A stretch of 64,000 bases of DNA, taken from NCBI RefSeq assembly GCF_000151665.1, contig NW_013171849.1, positions 310,001-374,000 of the forward strand, written 5' to 3'. The translations under genes were made by a program, and so were the position numbers. This DNA is from Blastocystis hominis. Taxonomy: Eukaryota; Sar; Bigyra; Opalinata; Blastocystidae. Positions 34,160 to 45,986 of the stretch are shown here, one piece after another. Positions within the stretch are counted from its first letter, which is position 1. Each line of letters starts with the position of its first letter. Under the pieces are notes generated by a model that was given only the letters and a program-made list of their open reading frames with translations, did not search any database and was not told where the DNA came from.

Positions 34160-34672
34160 TTAGAATTGGGAAATGGGCAGAGGCTGAGAAACCACACTCC
34201 CTTGATACACAGATGCTTTAGGAACATAAGCGAGTTTACGATTATAAGAAATTCCTGAAAGCAGAGGCGAATAACCATGAATGGAGGGATGGTAGAGGAC
34301 TTTGGCCACATAAACATTCGGAGCGGACTTGCTACTATTTGTTGAAACTCTCCAGGAGAGTGTAGGAGTCACAACTTCGACAGTTTGTTTGGAGCTTAGT
34401 TCCTTCATAAAACGGGTGTATCTCTCTCGAAAGGAGCGTTTGTCTCGCTTTCGATGCATCATAAAAGAAAAGATTGATTCGCCTCCTTCTTTTGACTTCG
34501 GAGAGCTGCAGGCTAGTTGTTACACCAGAGTATTCAATTTCATACATGTTGCAGAATCTGAAGGAATAGATAGTGCGTCTTGTGAATCACTAGAAGTCAT
34601 ATACTCCATTCTCTCGTCTTCAGTACTAACGGTAATGGAGTTATCACCGCTAAGTTGCGCCTCTGCGCTCAT
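34160..34672 (-). CDS. Hypothetical protein, 160 residues
   Basis: Not recognised. One 30-nt intron near 34495-34524 joins an acidic serine-rich N-terminal half (MSAEAQLSGDNSITVSTEDE) to a basic C-terminal half (MMHRKRDKRSFRERYTRFMK ... PLPISQF) with exact frame. No signal peptide, membrane helix or known motif. Its 3' end faces NSA2, and the reverse-strand variant TGTTTGTC lies about 40 nt past its stop. Probably a small regulatory or nuclear protein. Confidence 0.5.
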
Positions 34673-34968
34673 GAGGGGAAAACCAAACACAAAGTATGAC
34701 ACACAGAAAAAGGGAAAAGTGGTACCCAGTACTATTTTTGGAATGACAAAAGTGGAAGGAAATTTTAGAAAAAACGATTGAATCCCCCAATCTGTTTTTT
34801 CTTGTGCGTGCGTCGTATTACAGATATTCAAGTGACGTCATATCACAAAATTGAAGGATGTTCAACGCGATCAAGCAGAGTGCTCAGAAAAGTGTAATTA
34901 CAGTAACGTCATGGTATCGTGTACCAGCAAAAGTAAAATATTGTGAGAGTGAATAATGAAAATAGGGA

Positions 34969-36147
34969 ATGGATCGTTTTGAGTTACTAGCGATGTCTTC
35001 CTGTGTCCCATTTAAAGCAAGCAAACAGTATGATTACAAATATCATTTTGTATGCCCGTTTCATGTCGTGGCTCCCTACTTGTTCAAATCCTACTTTCCA
35101 GGTATTTTAATATTGTTCAATTCATGGTGTAGATTCTTCGTATCCATGGTTGCAGTATGTAACTGAAGACAATGTGATTTTAACAGCGGAGTTCCGAGAC
35201 GTGCGCTATTTTATAGCTGTGTGAGAAATAGATGAACGGAAATATAACAAATCGCGTAGGTGTGAACAACAAGGTGATTGCCCACAATTATCGGTAGGTC
35301 TCTGTATTGTTCGGGTGATTCGCATAGCGATTTGTGCTGTTTCCACCTCCACAAGGAAGAAGAAGCCCTCGAGACCCTCAAAATGTATGGGATGGATCCG
35401 TCTCCCTCCAAACCGCCCCAATCCCAACCGCGTCCCAACTCTCTGGAAGAAGTCGACGCGCTTCTCTCCCAAGCGACATCCCGCGTCGAGCTGCACAGCT
35501 CCTCGATTCGTCGTCTCCGCGAAGAAAACGAGCCCTACAACGCGGTCCACGGTCTTCAACTAAGCGAAACTTCGCCAAAGAAAGGAGAAGTTTGAACGTT
35601 GAGACGGACTGAATTCAAGCCGATTTTGTTGGCCGGACATCGACGAGAAGCGCGCGAAGACGCAGAAGGCCGCGATGTGTCAATCCTAATTCCTTTTGTT
35701 GTGTTTGTTTGTGTGGATGACGAGCAGACGAGCGAAGGCCGCGCGCTTCACATCCAGGACGGACGGTCGATGGTGACATCGAGCGTGGTTCTGCCTGGCG
35801 GAATGGTGGGCGGAGGGGCGTTCGATGTGGAGGGGAATTGCAAGGGGATGATTGAGGGAATCGTGCATTCTCCGGGAATGAATATTGTGTGGAGAGAGGG
35901 AGGGAGTGATGAGTAGAACGGGCATGTGGTTCCGAATACGCATGCACAGAATGTGTATGAGAATTGTGCTGCGATTATCAACGCGGATGTGCTGTCGGAT
36001 TTTGTGGTGGATGTGGAACTGGGACTTCTGGACGATATGCAGGAGGAAGTGAGGAAGATGCGCAAGCAGATGGGCGAGGAACAAATCAAGGAGGAAAAGC
36101 AGAAGATAATGAAGCCGATGATGGAAGCGATTCAAAAGTCGCAGTGA
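34969..36147 (+). CDS. Hypothetical protein, about 325-340 residues
   Basis: Not recognised. Introns of 31, 31, 34, 30 and 30 nt keep the frame to the TGA at 36145-36147. A further 48-51 nt in-frame segment from 35678, which contains a hydrophobic run, may also be an intron. The N-terminal ~100 residues look globular (FVCPFHVVAPYLFKSYF, VTEDNVILTAEFRD, VNNKVIAHNYRDLCCFHLHK). A proline/serine-rich linker, a helical stretch (LEEVDALLSQATSRVEL), a glycine-rich region (LPGGMVGGGAFD) and a C-terminal coiled coil (DDMQEEVRKMRKQMGEEQIK) follow. The C-terminal part suggests assembly through a coiled coil. An exact 3' motif 30 nt past the stop supports it as a gene. Confidence 0.6.
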
Positions 36148-36177
36148 ATGAATCTATTAGTCTGGCAATGAATGGAA

Positions 36178-36185
36178 TGTTTGTT
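36178..36185 (+). terminator. TGTTTGTT 3'-end motif
   Basis: Exact octamer 30 nt past the stop of the hypothetical gene at 34969-36147. Confidence 0.75.
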
Positions 36186-37547
36186 GAATCGATAGCAAGC
36201 CAATTAGGATGAAGAAGTGTAGGAATTCTTGTATTCTTTCAGAAACATGGATTAACTATTCTATCTGAATAAGGAGGTTTTATATCTAGATAAGAACTAT
36301 TCCATCCCTATTCTCTGAAGTGGTGGGGATATGAGTCGAAGGATCAGCAAAGATTTCTTATCTTCCATCATTTCTCATACTATTGAAAAAAGAAATCTGA
36401 ACAGCAACACATTACAACCCATATATGCAATTACAGTCATCCATTGAACAACTCAGATGTTAACAAAGCTTTATTCTTCATGTATGATTCATTGGTGACA
36501 TAATGGATACGATATTCTTACAAATTTGTGAATACCTAAATACTCGATTATCGTTAACTTTAGCTCAGTATCATCAATCTATGACTAACAGCCCAAGAGG
36601 CTTTTCCTATTTGTAAATCAATCATAATCATTACATAATATGCATAGTATTGAGACTAAGGATTGAAATATCCAAATGTTGGTATATAATTCAAATCTGT
36701 GTAGTCTTTCATGGTATTTACTATATAATCAACAAGGATGAATAAAACTAATATTACTACAAATAACAATATCAGCAATGTTGATAATGATAAAGTGGAG
36801 GATAACAAGAATGGACTCTATGCTAATGATAAACACACTTATCCCAGTTGTGAGACTTCACTGTAATTATGATTGGAGACAGTAATCAACTACCATTTTT
36901 ATTGCAATTAGCGAAGATAGATAACATAAACAATATCAACAACTGGAATTCTAGAGTGAGTATTTGGAATGAAAGATATCACTCATTGTTCTTAATTTCA
37001 GTCAATCAAAAGAAGACTAGTATTACTGTGAAAGGGTATTACTAAACAATAGTCAAAGTATTATCATGCGGACACACAATAGAATACATCTGTAAGCTAC
37101 TATTCAATTGATGGGTTTTATGGTAAAAAGCTCATTCAAGTATGAGCAGGCATAATGCTAGATTTTCATTTTATTTGCACAAATGGAATGATGGAAAGAA
37201 GTAAGGGAATGGCGCTTTGTACGCAAAACCCGGTGGCCGTTTGATTTGAACAAAACGCGGCGTGACGACAAATACAAACCCTTTATTGGTCGTTGGAATC
37301 GACCAACTGACTCTGAGTCCTCAACTGTCGTTCCTGGGTTGACTAGCCGATTATGTGGTCAATAATATCCAGGTGCAAGAAAGTAGTAGACATACCTAGC
37401 TAAGGTGAATTATTGTTATTTCTCTTGTATTTACATGTTTGTTTGCTTATTTATAATGACCGAAAGCCAATATGTGTGTATATTGTCATCACTAATCCAT
37501 CTATTGTTGTCCGTGCAAGTCATAAGTGTCTTTAGTATAGAGAGAAC
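36186..37547. other. AT-rich region left of the Polinton remnant
   Basis: No gene recognised. A short GC-richer island at about 37200-37330 stands out from its surroundings but has no open frame or repeat; it could be part of the left end of the mobile element. Confidence 0.4.
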
Positions 37548-38040
37548 ATGCATTATTCCATTCTCATACAAGATTCACCTATCAATGGTTTATTCGATTG
37601 GATCAATCCTTACAAGTTCAGAAATCCATTTATCACTTCCATGACTGTTCTATTCAAACCCAATCAAGTCATGTTCAATAATGTGGACTCAACCAATGTG
37701 GTGACAAACACCAATGGTGAAGAGATAACGATCTCGCCTGGTTATTATACATTGAGTGAAATCATTGCCATTCTGAACACCATGATTAATACTACATTCT
37801 CAATTACCACAATGGATACAAGTTATGAGTGTATTTGAATCCAGTCTCCATACTCTATCGATTCTACGAGGTACATACGATATCGAAACGATCATTGCAA
37901 TGTTGAATGCGAGTGATGCTCTATTTGAAGTAGTGTATAGTGGAGAAAATGCATTTCGAGTCTATATCCAGCTTGTGATTCTTCCTCTTACTCATCCATT
38001 TCCATATCCCTTTCAATCATTGAATAAAGCGGTTCATTTA
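37548..38040 (+). pseudogene. Possible structural-protein remnant of the Polinton
   Basis: An open frame at 37548-37838 and a shifted one at 37825-38043 both contain a motif of the form (P)GxYxxxEIIAxLN (SPGYYTLSEIIAILN; RGTYDIETIIAMLN). A repeated GxY...I...LN element of this kind is often seen in minor capsid-like proteins of Polintons and related elements, but I cannot confirm that here. The frame is broken between the two parts. It lies directly upstream of the integrase, which fits element gene order only loosely. Confidence 0.35.
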
Positions 38041-39041
38041 TGAATGAGATCAAGGAACTATGGAAACCAGCAAAACGAAGAGGTGCAACTCGAATGATCA
38101 TCAGTGGATTCAAACGAAACATATACTTCATCGATCTTATCGATTTCTCTTTCAAACAACACAAATCGATACAGGAAGTGTTGGGCAGTCAGAAATCCAC
38201 AGGATTCCATAAGAATCGTGGATACAAATATGTCCTTGTATGTATTGATGAATATTCGAAATACCTGATGACTCGGAAACTGAAGAGTAAGAGTGCTACA
38301 GAAGTCACTCATGCGATGAAGGACATCATTCAAACATATGGTGAATCACCAAAGCATAGTTGCTCAGATCGAGGTACCGAGTTCACCAATGCGATCTTTC
38401 GTACCAAGATCTTGAACAAGTATGACATCACCATGTATCACATGGATTCAGCTAATAAGGCAGTACTAGCTGAACGAGCAATTCGAGATATCAAGGAACA
38501 CATCATGGTTCCATTCAATCAATGGCAAGGTGTATGGTTCGACTTGATCGATGGTGCAGTTCGTAGACACAATGGAAGGAAGAACAGAGACACCGGATAT
38601 ACACCCAATGACATTTGGCTTAACAACAACAACGATATCTTGTACATGGAGAAAACAGAACCATCCAACATGACAGCAAAGGACACAACACCTCAATTCG
38701 ATGTTGGTGATTATGTTGGAGTGACACGAAGACCTCGCATTCTGGAAAAGCGATCATTGACGATCAAATGGTCTCAGGACTTGGTTGAAGTTGTTGACAT
38801 TGACGATCACATCATGCCACTGATGTACGAAGTGAAGAATGTGGAAAGCGATAGCACACAGAAGTGTTATCATTGGGAACTGCTAGTTAGCAAATGCAAA
38901 CCACAACCAGTACCACCCATCACTCGATCCAAGAGTGATAAAGAACCCAATGCATTGAGAGAGGCAGCAAGATCACATCGACCCATTACGAGGAGCCAGA
39001 AGAAGAAGAAACAACAACCTCGCTCAAGTGTTGGAAAATGA
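38040..39041 (+). CDS. Polinton-type DDE integrase (open, N-terminally short)
   Basis: Retroviral-type integrase core. The 333-residue frame is intact. The catalytic triad is visible as Asp32 (or Asp35) in FIDLIDFSF, Asp110 in CSDRGTEFTN and Glu145 in VLAERAIRDIKEH, with 34 residues between the second and third acids, as in DD35E enzymes. A C-terminal SH3-like region follows (FDVGDYVGVTRRPRILEK), then a basic tail ending RSQKKKKQQPRSSVGK. The N-terminal HHCC zinc domain is not seen, so the start may be truncated. Integrase hits of Ty3-type retrotransposons look similar; the adjacent polymerase B makes a Polinton the better call. Confidence 0.8.
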   Translation: MNEIKELWKPAKRRGATRMIISGFKRNIYFIDLIDFSFKQHKSIQEVLGSQKSTGFHKNRGYKYVLVCIDEYSKYLMTRKLKSKSATEVTHAMKDIIQTYGESPKHSCSDRGTEFTNAIFRTKILNKYDITMYHMDSANKAVLAERAIRDIKEHIMVPFNQWQGVWFDLIDGAVRRHNGRKNRDTGYTPNDIWLNNNNDILYMEKTEPSNMTAKDTTPQFDVGDYVGVTRRPRILEKRSLTIKWSQDLVEVVDIDDHIMPLMYEVKNVESDSTQKCYHWELLVSKCKPQPVPPITRSKSDKEPNALREAARSHRPITRSQKKKKQQPRSSVGK

Positions 39042-39201
39042 TCGTGATGCTCTTCACACTTCCCAGACATACAAGAGAAGGGATATCCGTGAATGCAGAG
39101 ATCGTATGACTCTCACTTGTCCATTCGATTCCATTTATCAGTTTGGTATGGGAAAGGGTCACAAGATTGTTGAGTGTATCGATGAATGGTACATCGATCA
39201 A

Positions 39202-39507
39202 TCACACACCATCCATTGAAACACTCACCTTGTATCCCTTATCCACAACCGATTCGATGGAATCACAATGTTTGAATAGGGCATCATTCTCATTGTAACA
39301 TGGAATCGATGTGATTATCAGATATAAAGCAGAAGATAATTCGTATTGAGATTGATTATTGAATGGTTGAGTGGATGTGTGTGTATATTCAAAGAGTGTG
39401 GCATTATTGACTTTCACAAAACATCCAGAAGGTGTAGTCCATGAATATTGAGGAACGCCATCCACTGTTTCACGAATGAAGACATGTTTGCCGTCGTTCT
39501 CTGGCAT
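39202..39507 (-). CDS. Unassigned open frame inside the element, reverse strand
   Basis: A 101-residue frame (MPENDGKHVFIRETVDGVPQ...) lies between the integrase and polymerase on the opposite strand. It reads like protein (aromatic residues spread evenly, no low complexity), but I do not recognise it. It could be an element gene remnant. Confidence 0.3.
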   Translation of the reverse strand: MPENDGKHVFIRETVDGVPQYSWTTPSGCFVKVNNATLFEYTHTSTQPFNNQSQYELSSALYLIITSIPCYNENDALFKHCDSIESVVDKGYKVSVSMDGV

Positions 39508-39668
39508 ATTAATGAGTATGTTGTCGAGTTTCTTGAACGTTTAATTGTTTCCATTGCTGCTGAATATGATCGACATTGATTGATTCAATTTACTCTGGTT
39601 GATTTCGTTCATAGGGTTAGACATACACACCCTTCAGACAAACTCCATTCATATTCAAATATGTGAAC

Positions 39669-40606
39669 ATGTTGAATGAGAAACGAGCTAAGTCCAAGAC
39701 CACTGTGGAGAAGAACCTATACAAGTTATTGGCAAATTCGACATATAGCAAGCTCCTGGAGCTGGATTGAAATGAATGCAAGTGAAGTTCCCCACCACAT
39801 GGAATGAACGCGAGACAATCATTCAGAAGCATGGATATGACATGATCGCCGGGACAACCATGTATTCCGAGAATCTCATCGGCATCAAATTGAATACACC
39901 GGTGCGCAAGGTGTTGAAGCCGTTCTTCATCGGGTTTTCCATTCTGGATATGTCCAAGCACATTATCTACGATTTCTACTACAATGTGCTCAAGAACACA
40001 TTCGATAACGTGGAGCTGTTGGGACAGGACATGGATTCGCTCATCGTACAATTGAATGATGGGGCAACATCGTTTACAAGATGTGCGACATGTACAAGTC
40101 ATTTGACTTCTCGGAGTTGGATAACACCAGCTACTTCTATGGACAACTCGTGAAGTATTACAAGCATGAAGTTGACAAGAGCAAGTTCCCTTCGTTGTCA
40201 TCGTTCCTCAACTTCAACAAGAAGTTGTTTGGATGCATTTTGAAAGACAAACACAACGGGTATCGCATCATGTAGTTCTTGGGTTTGAGACCCAAGATAT
40301 GCCGCCTCGTTGGTGAGAAGCATGTCGTGCACAATGCAGCAAAGGGAGTTCCTCGCAATGTGGTGATTGATGGTGAGAGAATGAGTGAGAAAAACATCGA
40401 GTTTTACAAGCGTGTCCTTGATGCTGATAAGAAGAGAATGTAGTAATTGAAGGCAACTTCAGGAGAATCAACAACCAAGGATTCAATATCACAACGAAGG
40501 AACAAACCAAGACACTCATGACTTGCACATACAACAAGAGAAGGAGCTTGGACGATAATGTGCATACACTCGCGTTCAGGCATTATCGACGAAAGACATG
40601 TATAGA
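39669..40606 (+). pseudogene. Polinton family B DNA polymerase, C-terminal half, broken
   Basis: Fragments of the palm and thumb of a protein-primed polymerase B. The Kx3NSxYG-like motif is NLYKLLANSTYSK, then a stop and frameshift at about 39770. The following stretch is FFIGFSILDMSKHIIYDFYY, then LGQDMDSLIVQL, which occupies the place of the YxDTDS catalytic motif; here the first aspartate of the usual DTD is shifted to QDMDS. After another shift near 40070 come DFSELDNTSYFY and LKDKHNGYRIM, a stop where the family has ITEFVGL, and FLGLRPKICRLV. The end is a shifted NKRRSLDDNVHTLAFRHYRR, matching the family terminus (DDxxxTLAxGHY). Clearly non-functional. Confidence 0.8.
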
Positions 40607-42297
40607 AAAAGTTGTATATACTTTAGACAGTTTGGTCAGGGAATCAGAGATTCCCGTGAGTGATGTAAAGGTTACGATACTTGTATGGATTGATGCAGGA
40701 GAATGAATTATTCCCCGGTAAGCCTTGGATAAGCATGGAGTAGTGTCGGGAAAAAGCAGATTTGCCGTGCATCGCCTTTCTATACCATAGACAGCGGAGG
40801 TAAGCAAAATAAGCCAAAGATAAGATTTCGCACCATATTTCTTATGATGGGGAAAATACTAGTTGTCCAAGGTGGAAAACAGCAAGCGATGTAAGAAGGG
40901 ATCAAAGGGGCGACTTCGAGAGGCTGGCATACATTTGACGGGGTCTAAGGGGCAACTTTGACCGAAAAAGGCGGGCAATATATTTGCACAATACATGTCA
41001 ATTATCAACTACTATAACTGCTACAATTAAGATAGTAAAACCATCCATACTAATCATCACAATAATTATTCATATTTCTGTTAAATATCGATAATCATTT
41101 GCTGTTAATCACCAGTCATATTGAACATACAATTGATCAATACTAGCATATCCAAATATACATAGTGGTGTTTCATTTTGGTGCATATTGTGTGATATGA
41201 ATTGTATCAAAGCCCATAATGAATTCACATTTTAAATGTGACAACTAATAATGTTGCTAGTTCGTGTTATAATCTGAGAGAAGGAATGAGCAGTATTAAC
41301 AAACAAGAGTCTTCACAATAGTTATTCTCAATAGTATTGATTGTGAATAGTTGATGTTTTGTCATTATCATCATCATTATTATTCTGTATGGGAAGATAG
41401 AATAATGTGTATTTGTGATTGATTGTATATTTTGGCTTATTAGTATACTCCATGGAATAGAATACTGTGAAAATAAGATAGGTATGTGTGGAATAATCAG
41501 AAATGGCCAATATGAATGAAAACAACAACAATACTAGAATGTAATAGAATAGTAGAAAATAACATATGTATGAAGTAGCAATAAAAATGAAGTCATTTTC
41601 GCAAATTATGACGAACAATAGCTGAAATGATGATATTTCATAGGGATCTGTTTTAGTACATCCTGATACGAATTACATAGATCATGCATAGTTTTGCTTC
41701 AAAACAAACAAAATCCAGACAAACACGATTCTGTCATTTCATTGGTTTAACACAATGTTTGATTCTGTTAAATCCATTTTCATAAAATAACTAATTCTGA
41801 GTAACAGGAACAATACTGTTGATACTTAGTACTGGAATAACCAATCGATGAATGGATGATTGGAGTTTGTAGTAAATTCCGTTATTGTTAGTTGGAATGC
41901 ACAATGATTGGTATATAGTGGTTGAAACTGAATGATTCATAGATATTATCACAGATTGTATGCTATATGTGAATAGAATAGTACTGGAATGATTTGTGTA
42001 ATTGGTCACAATCTATTGAATGAATATGAGTTGCATGTACAAAGATTGCATAGCATGGAGATGGTTTGTATCATGAATGGACGAAAGAAAGGAGAAAAGA
42101 AACGAAAAAATAGTATACACTGCTTAGATCTTAATCCATTCAATGATATGTATTAGTTATTTATTATTGATGTAATATGTGATTATGATAATGAAGAATG
42201 AATGAGAGAGAATCGAAATGAATGGGAATGTGATTGGTTGTGATATTGGAGTTGGATTCGATTCGATTTCAGCAATTCAACACTGAAATGAAAACAA

Positions 42298-42338
42298 ATG
42301 AATGAATGAATGAATAAATGAATGAATGAATGAATGAG
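42298..42338. repeat. (AATG)n microsatellite
   Basis: About ten tetranucleotide units with one AATA variant. Confidence 0.9.
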
Positions 42339-42505
42339 TAATCCTACAAACATCGATTTGAATTGAGTCCATACTATGATTATGTATATTTTGTACCATA
42401 AGAATGAATGATGGATTGTTGACAAGGAAATATCGTTGAATATGTATAAAGTGGACCAATAATGTGAATTGCAATGGGATATTTGAATGATTATACGATC
42501 AAATC

Positions 42506-42538
42506 AATGAATGAATGAATGAATGAATGAATGAATGA
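42506..42538. repeat. (AATG)n microsatellite
   Basis: About eight uninterrupted units. Confidence 0.9.
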
Positions 42539-42616
42539 TATCTTATCTAAGAATTGATTGACAATCTCAATACACTACTCACAAACAATGATCTGTAAAT
42601 CAGTATCAAGGATGTT

Positions 42617-42659
42617 ATTCATTCATTCATTCAATCTATTCTATTCTATTCTATTCTAT
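42617..42659. repeat. (ATTC)n then (TATTC)n microsatellite
   Basis: A tetranucleotide run passing directly into a pentanucleotide run. Confidence 0.9.
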
Positions 42660-43481
42660 ATTCATTCATAGTATCATATTTGATTCACTTTGGTTTGGAT
42701 GGCTGATTGAATGATTGAATCAACCAACAAATCATTGAATTAATGAATGAATGAAAGATTCTCTCTCTGTGGAGTGATTCACAAAACAACAAAGACCTTT
42801 ATCACAACCAATGAACTGTAATTCTGCATCAATAATGTCATCGATTCAATCAATCATTCATTCAATCATTTGTTCATGCTTTTAGAACTGTTTAACGCAT
42901 GATTGATTGATTGATTGATTGAATCGATGCCTATTCTGTATACTCTTTCATAATATGAATCTATCAAACAACAAAGCAAATAACAATAATAATAACGACA
43001 ATGAATTCGTTAAAATGACACAGCAACAATAATAACAGTAATAGAAATCAATGAGAATAATAATAAGATTATGTGTTCAAAAGCAATGTCTAGAACAGAA
43101 ATGAAATGAAATGAAATGGAATGAAGTAATGAGCAGCAACAACATAATAGAAACGAACAATAACATGAGTAATAATCCAAATGGATAAATTGTGAACTCA
43201 ATGCAGTGTCCGATATCGAATCAATACCAAATTGATGTAGAGCAAACAATGTGTATGTGAATAACAAACAATAATGAGAATAATAACAGTAAAAGGAAGA
43301 AGAAGAAGAAGAATATCTGAGAACAATCCATAGCTATTGATGATTAATAATAATAATAGTAATCATCATAGAAAGAGATATTGAAACAATCATATGTGTA
43401 GTTTAATAAATAAATAAGGAAAGAACCAAATCCATGATAATAGTCATATTATTGGTAATATGAGTATTATTATTATAATGG

Positions 43482-43519
<38 letters not shown>
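43482..43519. repeat. (AATC)n microsatellite
   Basis: About nine units of AATC. Confidence 0.9.
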
Positions 43520-43521
<2 letters not shown>

Positions 43522-44443
43522 TACTTACTGATCGATTCTGGATAATAGATCAATTAGATTGATATGTGGAATGATCGAAATGAAGAACAAACTCGATATG
43601 TGAAAACAAACAAATACCAAGAATGCATATCAATTTCAAACAATCCACATAATTGAATGAATCTATGTGAATCGATTCAGATTTAAATATAAATGAAGAG
43701 AAGATCATTTGATTGTCGGTTTCCATGGAAAGATTGATTGATGTCACGAAACATCAATCCGATTGATTTGAAATGATTTCGTATTGTAGGTTCTTATTAT
43801 TGATTAAATCATTTGATAGATAGTTTGGTCCATTGCTTACTACAACAACAACTATTATTGTTGTTGTTGTTGCTGTGGATGTTGCTGCTGCTACTGCTAC
43901 TTCTCTCTTTCTCCCCTACCATTCATTCATTGATTCCAGACCATCAAAATCGATAACAATATTCCTTGTCAACAAAAAAAGAAATGGAATCAATGAAAGC
44001 ATAGAATCAAGTGTTTCCTTTATGACAATCAATGATCCATTAATCTATGAATGAATGAATGAGTGAGTGATGAAGGAAAACAAACAGAAATAAGCAAAAC
44101 AAAACATGGAACAATCCAAACAAATAATCACATATTTCCTTATGAGAATTGAATCAATAAGAATCACACAATCCAATTTGTCTGGTGGATAGTGAATAAT
44201 AAGATGAATGTTAGAATATGAAAAGGAATAAAGAAAAAGAAAATACAAAAAAGAAAAACTAAAAACAAATTAGAATCATATAATACAAAACAAAACAGAA
44301 AGGAAGAGGAATAAAATGCACAAATATAAGAAAATAAGAGACAAAGAAAACTAAAGAATAGCAAAACAAACAAGAATAAACTAAAAATCAAAATAGAAAA
44401 TGAAATAATAAAATGAACTACAATGAATTCCAAAATTTGAAAT

Positions 44444-44480
<37 letters not shown>
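44444..44480. repeat. (AAC)n microsatellite
   Basis: About twelve trinucleotide units. Confidence 0.9.
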
Positions 44481-45952
44481 ATGAAAAATGGAATAATCAA
44501 AAATAGATAAGCAACATCATAACAAAACAAAAACAAAAACAAAAACAAAAGAATAATGAATCATTGAGTATTATCCAAATTAGTACTATCTCAACAAACA
44601 AATATGGATTGTGTCGATTTTTATTGATTCAATTGGATTAAGTGCAATGAATCTTGTCAAAACGATTCGATTGAAGTCGTTCGATCAAGATTCATTCGAA
44701 ATATGTGATTTGTGGATTCATCGGTGTTAAATCACAAACAGCATATTGAATATACAATCAAACAATGGATTCCAAGAAAGGCCATTATCGAAATACTCAT
44801 ATTCAAACCACAACACAAATGGTTCTCACAATATGCCTCATTATTGTATTGTGATTATCAAATGCTGATTCCATATTGACTTGTTCGAATGGGATCTAAT
44901 GATTTGAATGATATCAATAATAATGATAATAATGATAATAATAATGATCAGAAAGAATGAAAGAAAGAAGAGTATTGTTATGCAATACAGCACAATGATA
45001 GATTCCAGCTAATACAATGATCGAACATAACGATTTCATGAATCTCGATCGATTCAATTGCAAAACAACCATTGAGACTACAATGTGTTTGAGTGATTGT
45101 TCCATTTGGATTCGATCGAATCAATTGTATAATTCTATCAGTCGATTGGATCGCTATCAATGAATCATTCGATCGATTCTATATCATTGATGATCGAACA
45201 AATACAAATACAAAAACAAATACTAATACTACTAATAATAATAATAATCACGAGGATTGATGGTTGAATACTCATCATCAATCCGATTCTGATTCTAATT
45301 GATCGATCCTATCCAATCATTCTATTCATGATCAACAATACCAAAGTGATCTAATGGTATTCAATATGCTGAAATAGACCGATGAATAATGTGGATGATG
45401 ATACAATCATAATAATAATAATAATGATGATGATGATGAATGGAGATCGAAAACTAACCAAATACACATCATTCATTCATTCATTCATTCAATGGATCAA
45501 TGGATTGAACAGCCTTTCTATTCTTATCAGTATTATTGAGTGTGAATGATGAATTGATTCTTTACGATATTCAACATTCATTTGCATTTTGAATCAGCTA
45601 TCCTTGATCCATTGATTGATTGATTGAGTGAATGAGTGAGTGAGTGAGCGAATGAGTGAATGGTTTGTGTGATATTGAAGAATACGACATTCCATCCAAA
45701 TATCGAATTGTGAAACCACGATTGATATTACTACTAACTACAACTATCAAGTATCAAACACATCCGATTTGACTCCATTATTATCAAATTGATAAATCCA
45801 TGTTTTGTGACTCATTGATAAACAAACAAACAAATGATAGTTGGATTGATTGAATGGTGAATCCAATATGATTTCCAATGCTATTCAATCGGATTCTATT
45901 CTATTCTATTCTAGTTTCATTACCTTGTTTTATCCATTTCACCTCTATTTGA

Positions 45953-45986
45953 TTCTATTCTATTCTATTCTATTCTATTCTATTCT
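45953..45986. repeat. (TATTC)n microsatellite
   Basis: About six to seven pentanucleotide units; a shorter tract of the same unit lies at 45894-45912 and a (GTATT)n tract at 46031-46059. Confidence 0.9.

Larger units (their letters stand above)
37548..40610 (+). mobile_element. Degraded Polinton/Maverick-type DNA transposon
   Basis: A retroviral-type DDE integrase is followed by the C-terminal half of a protein-primed family B DNA polymerase on the same strand. This pair defines Polintons/Mavericks, self-synthesising elements that also carry virus-like structural genes. The polymerase has stops and frameshifts, and the exonuclease and N-terminal polymerase parts, an ATPase, a protease and a clear major capsid gene are missing. 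About 3 kb of the usual 15-20 kb survives. I could not identify terminal inverted repeats or a 6-bp target duplication, so the ends given are only the limits of recognisable coding remnants. Confidence 0.8.

Noticed and set aside
38040-39041. Ty3-type retrotransposon as the source of the integrase
   Set aside because: No reverse transcriptase or LTRs are present, and a protein-primed polymerase B lies next to it on the same strand, which fits a Polinton.
42298-43519. Regularly spaced short repeats resembling an array
   Set aside because: These are simple tetra- and pentanucleotide microsatellites of differing unit, not direct repeats with unique spacers, so not a CRISPR array.
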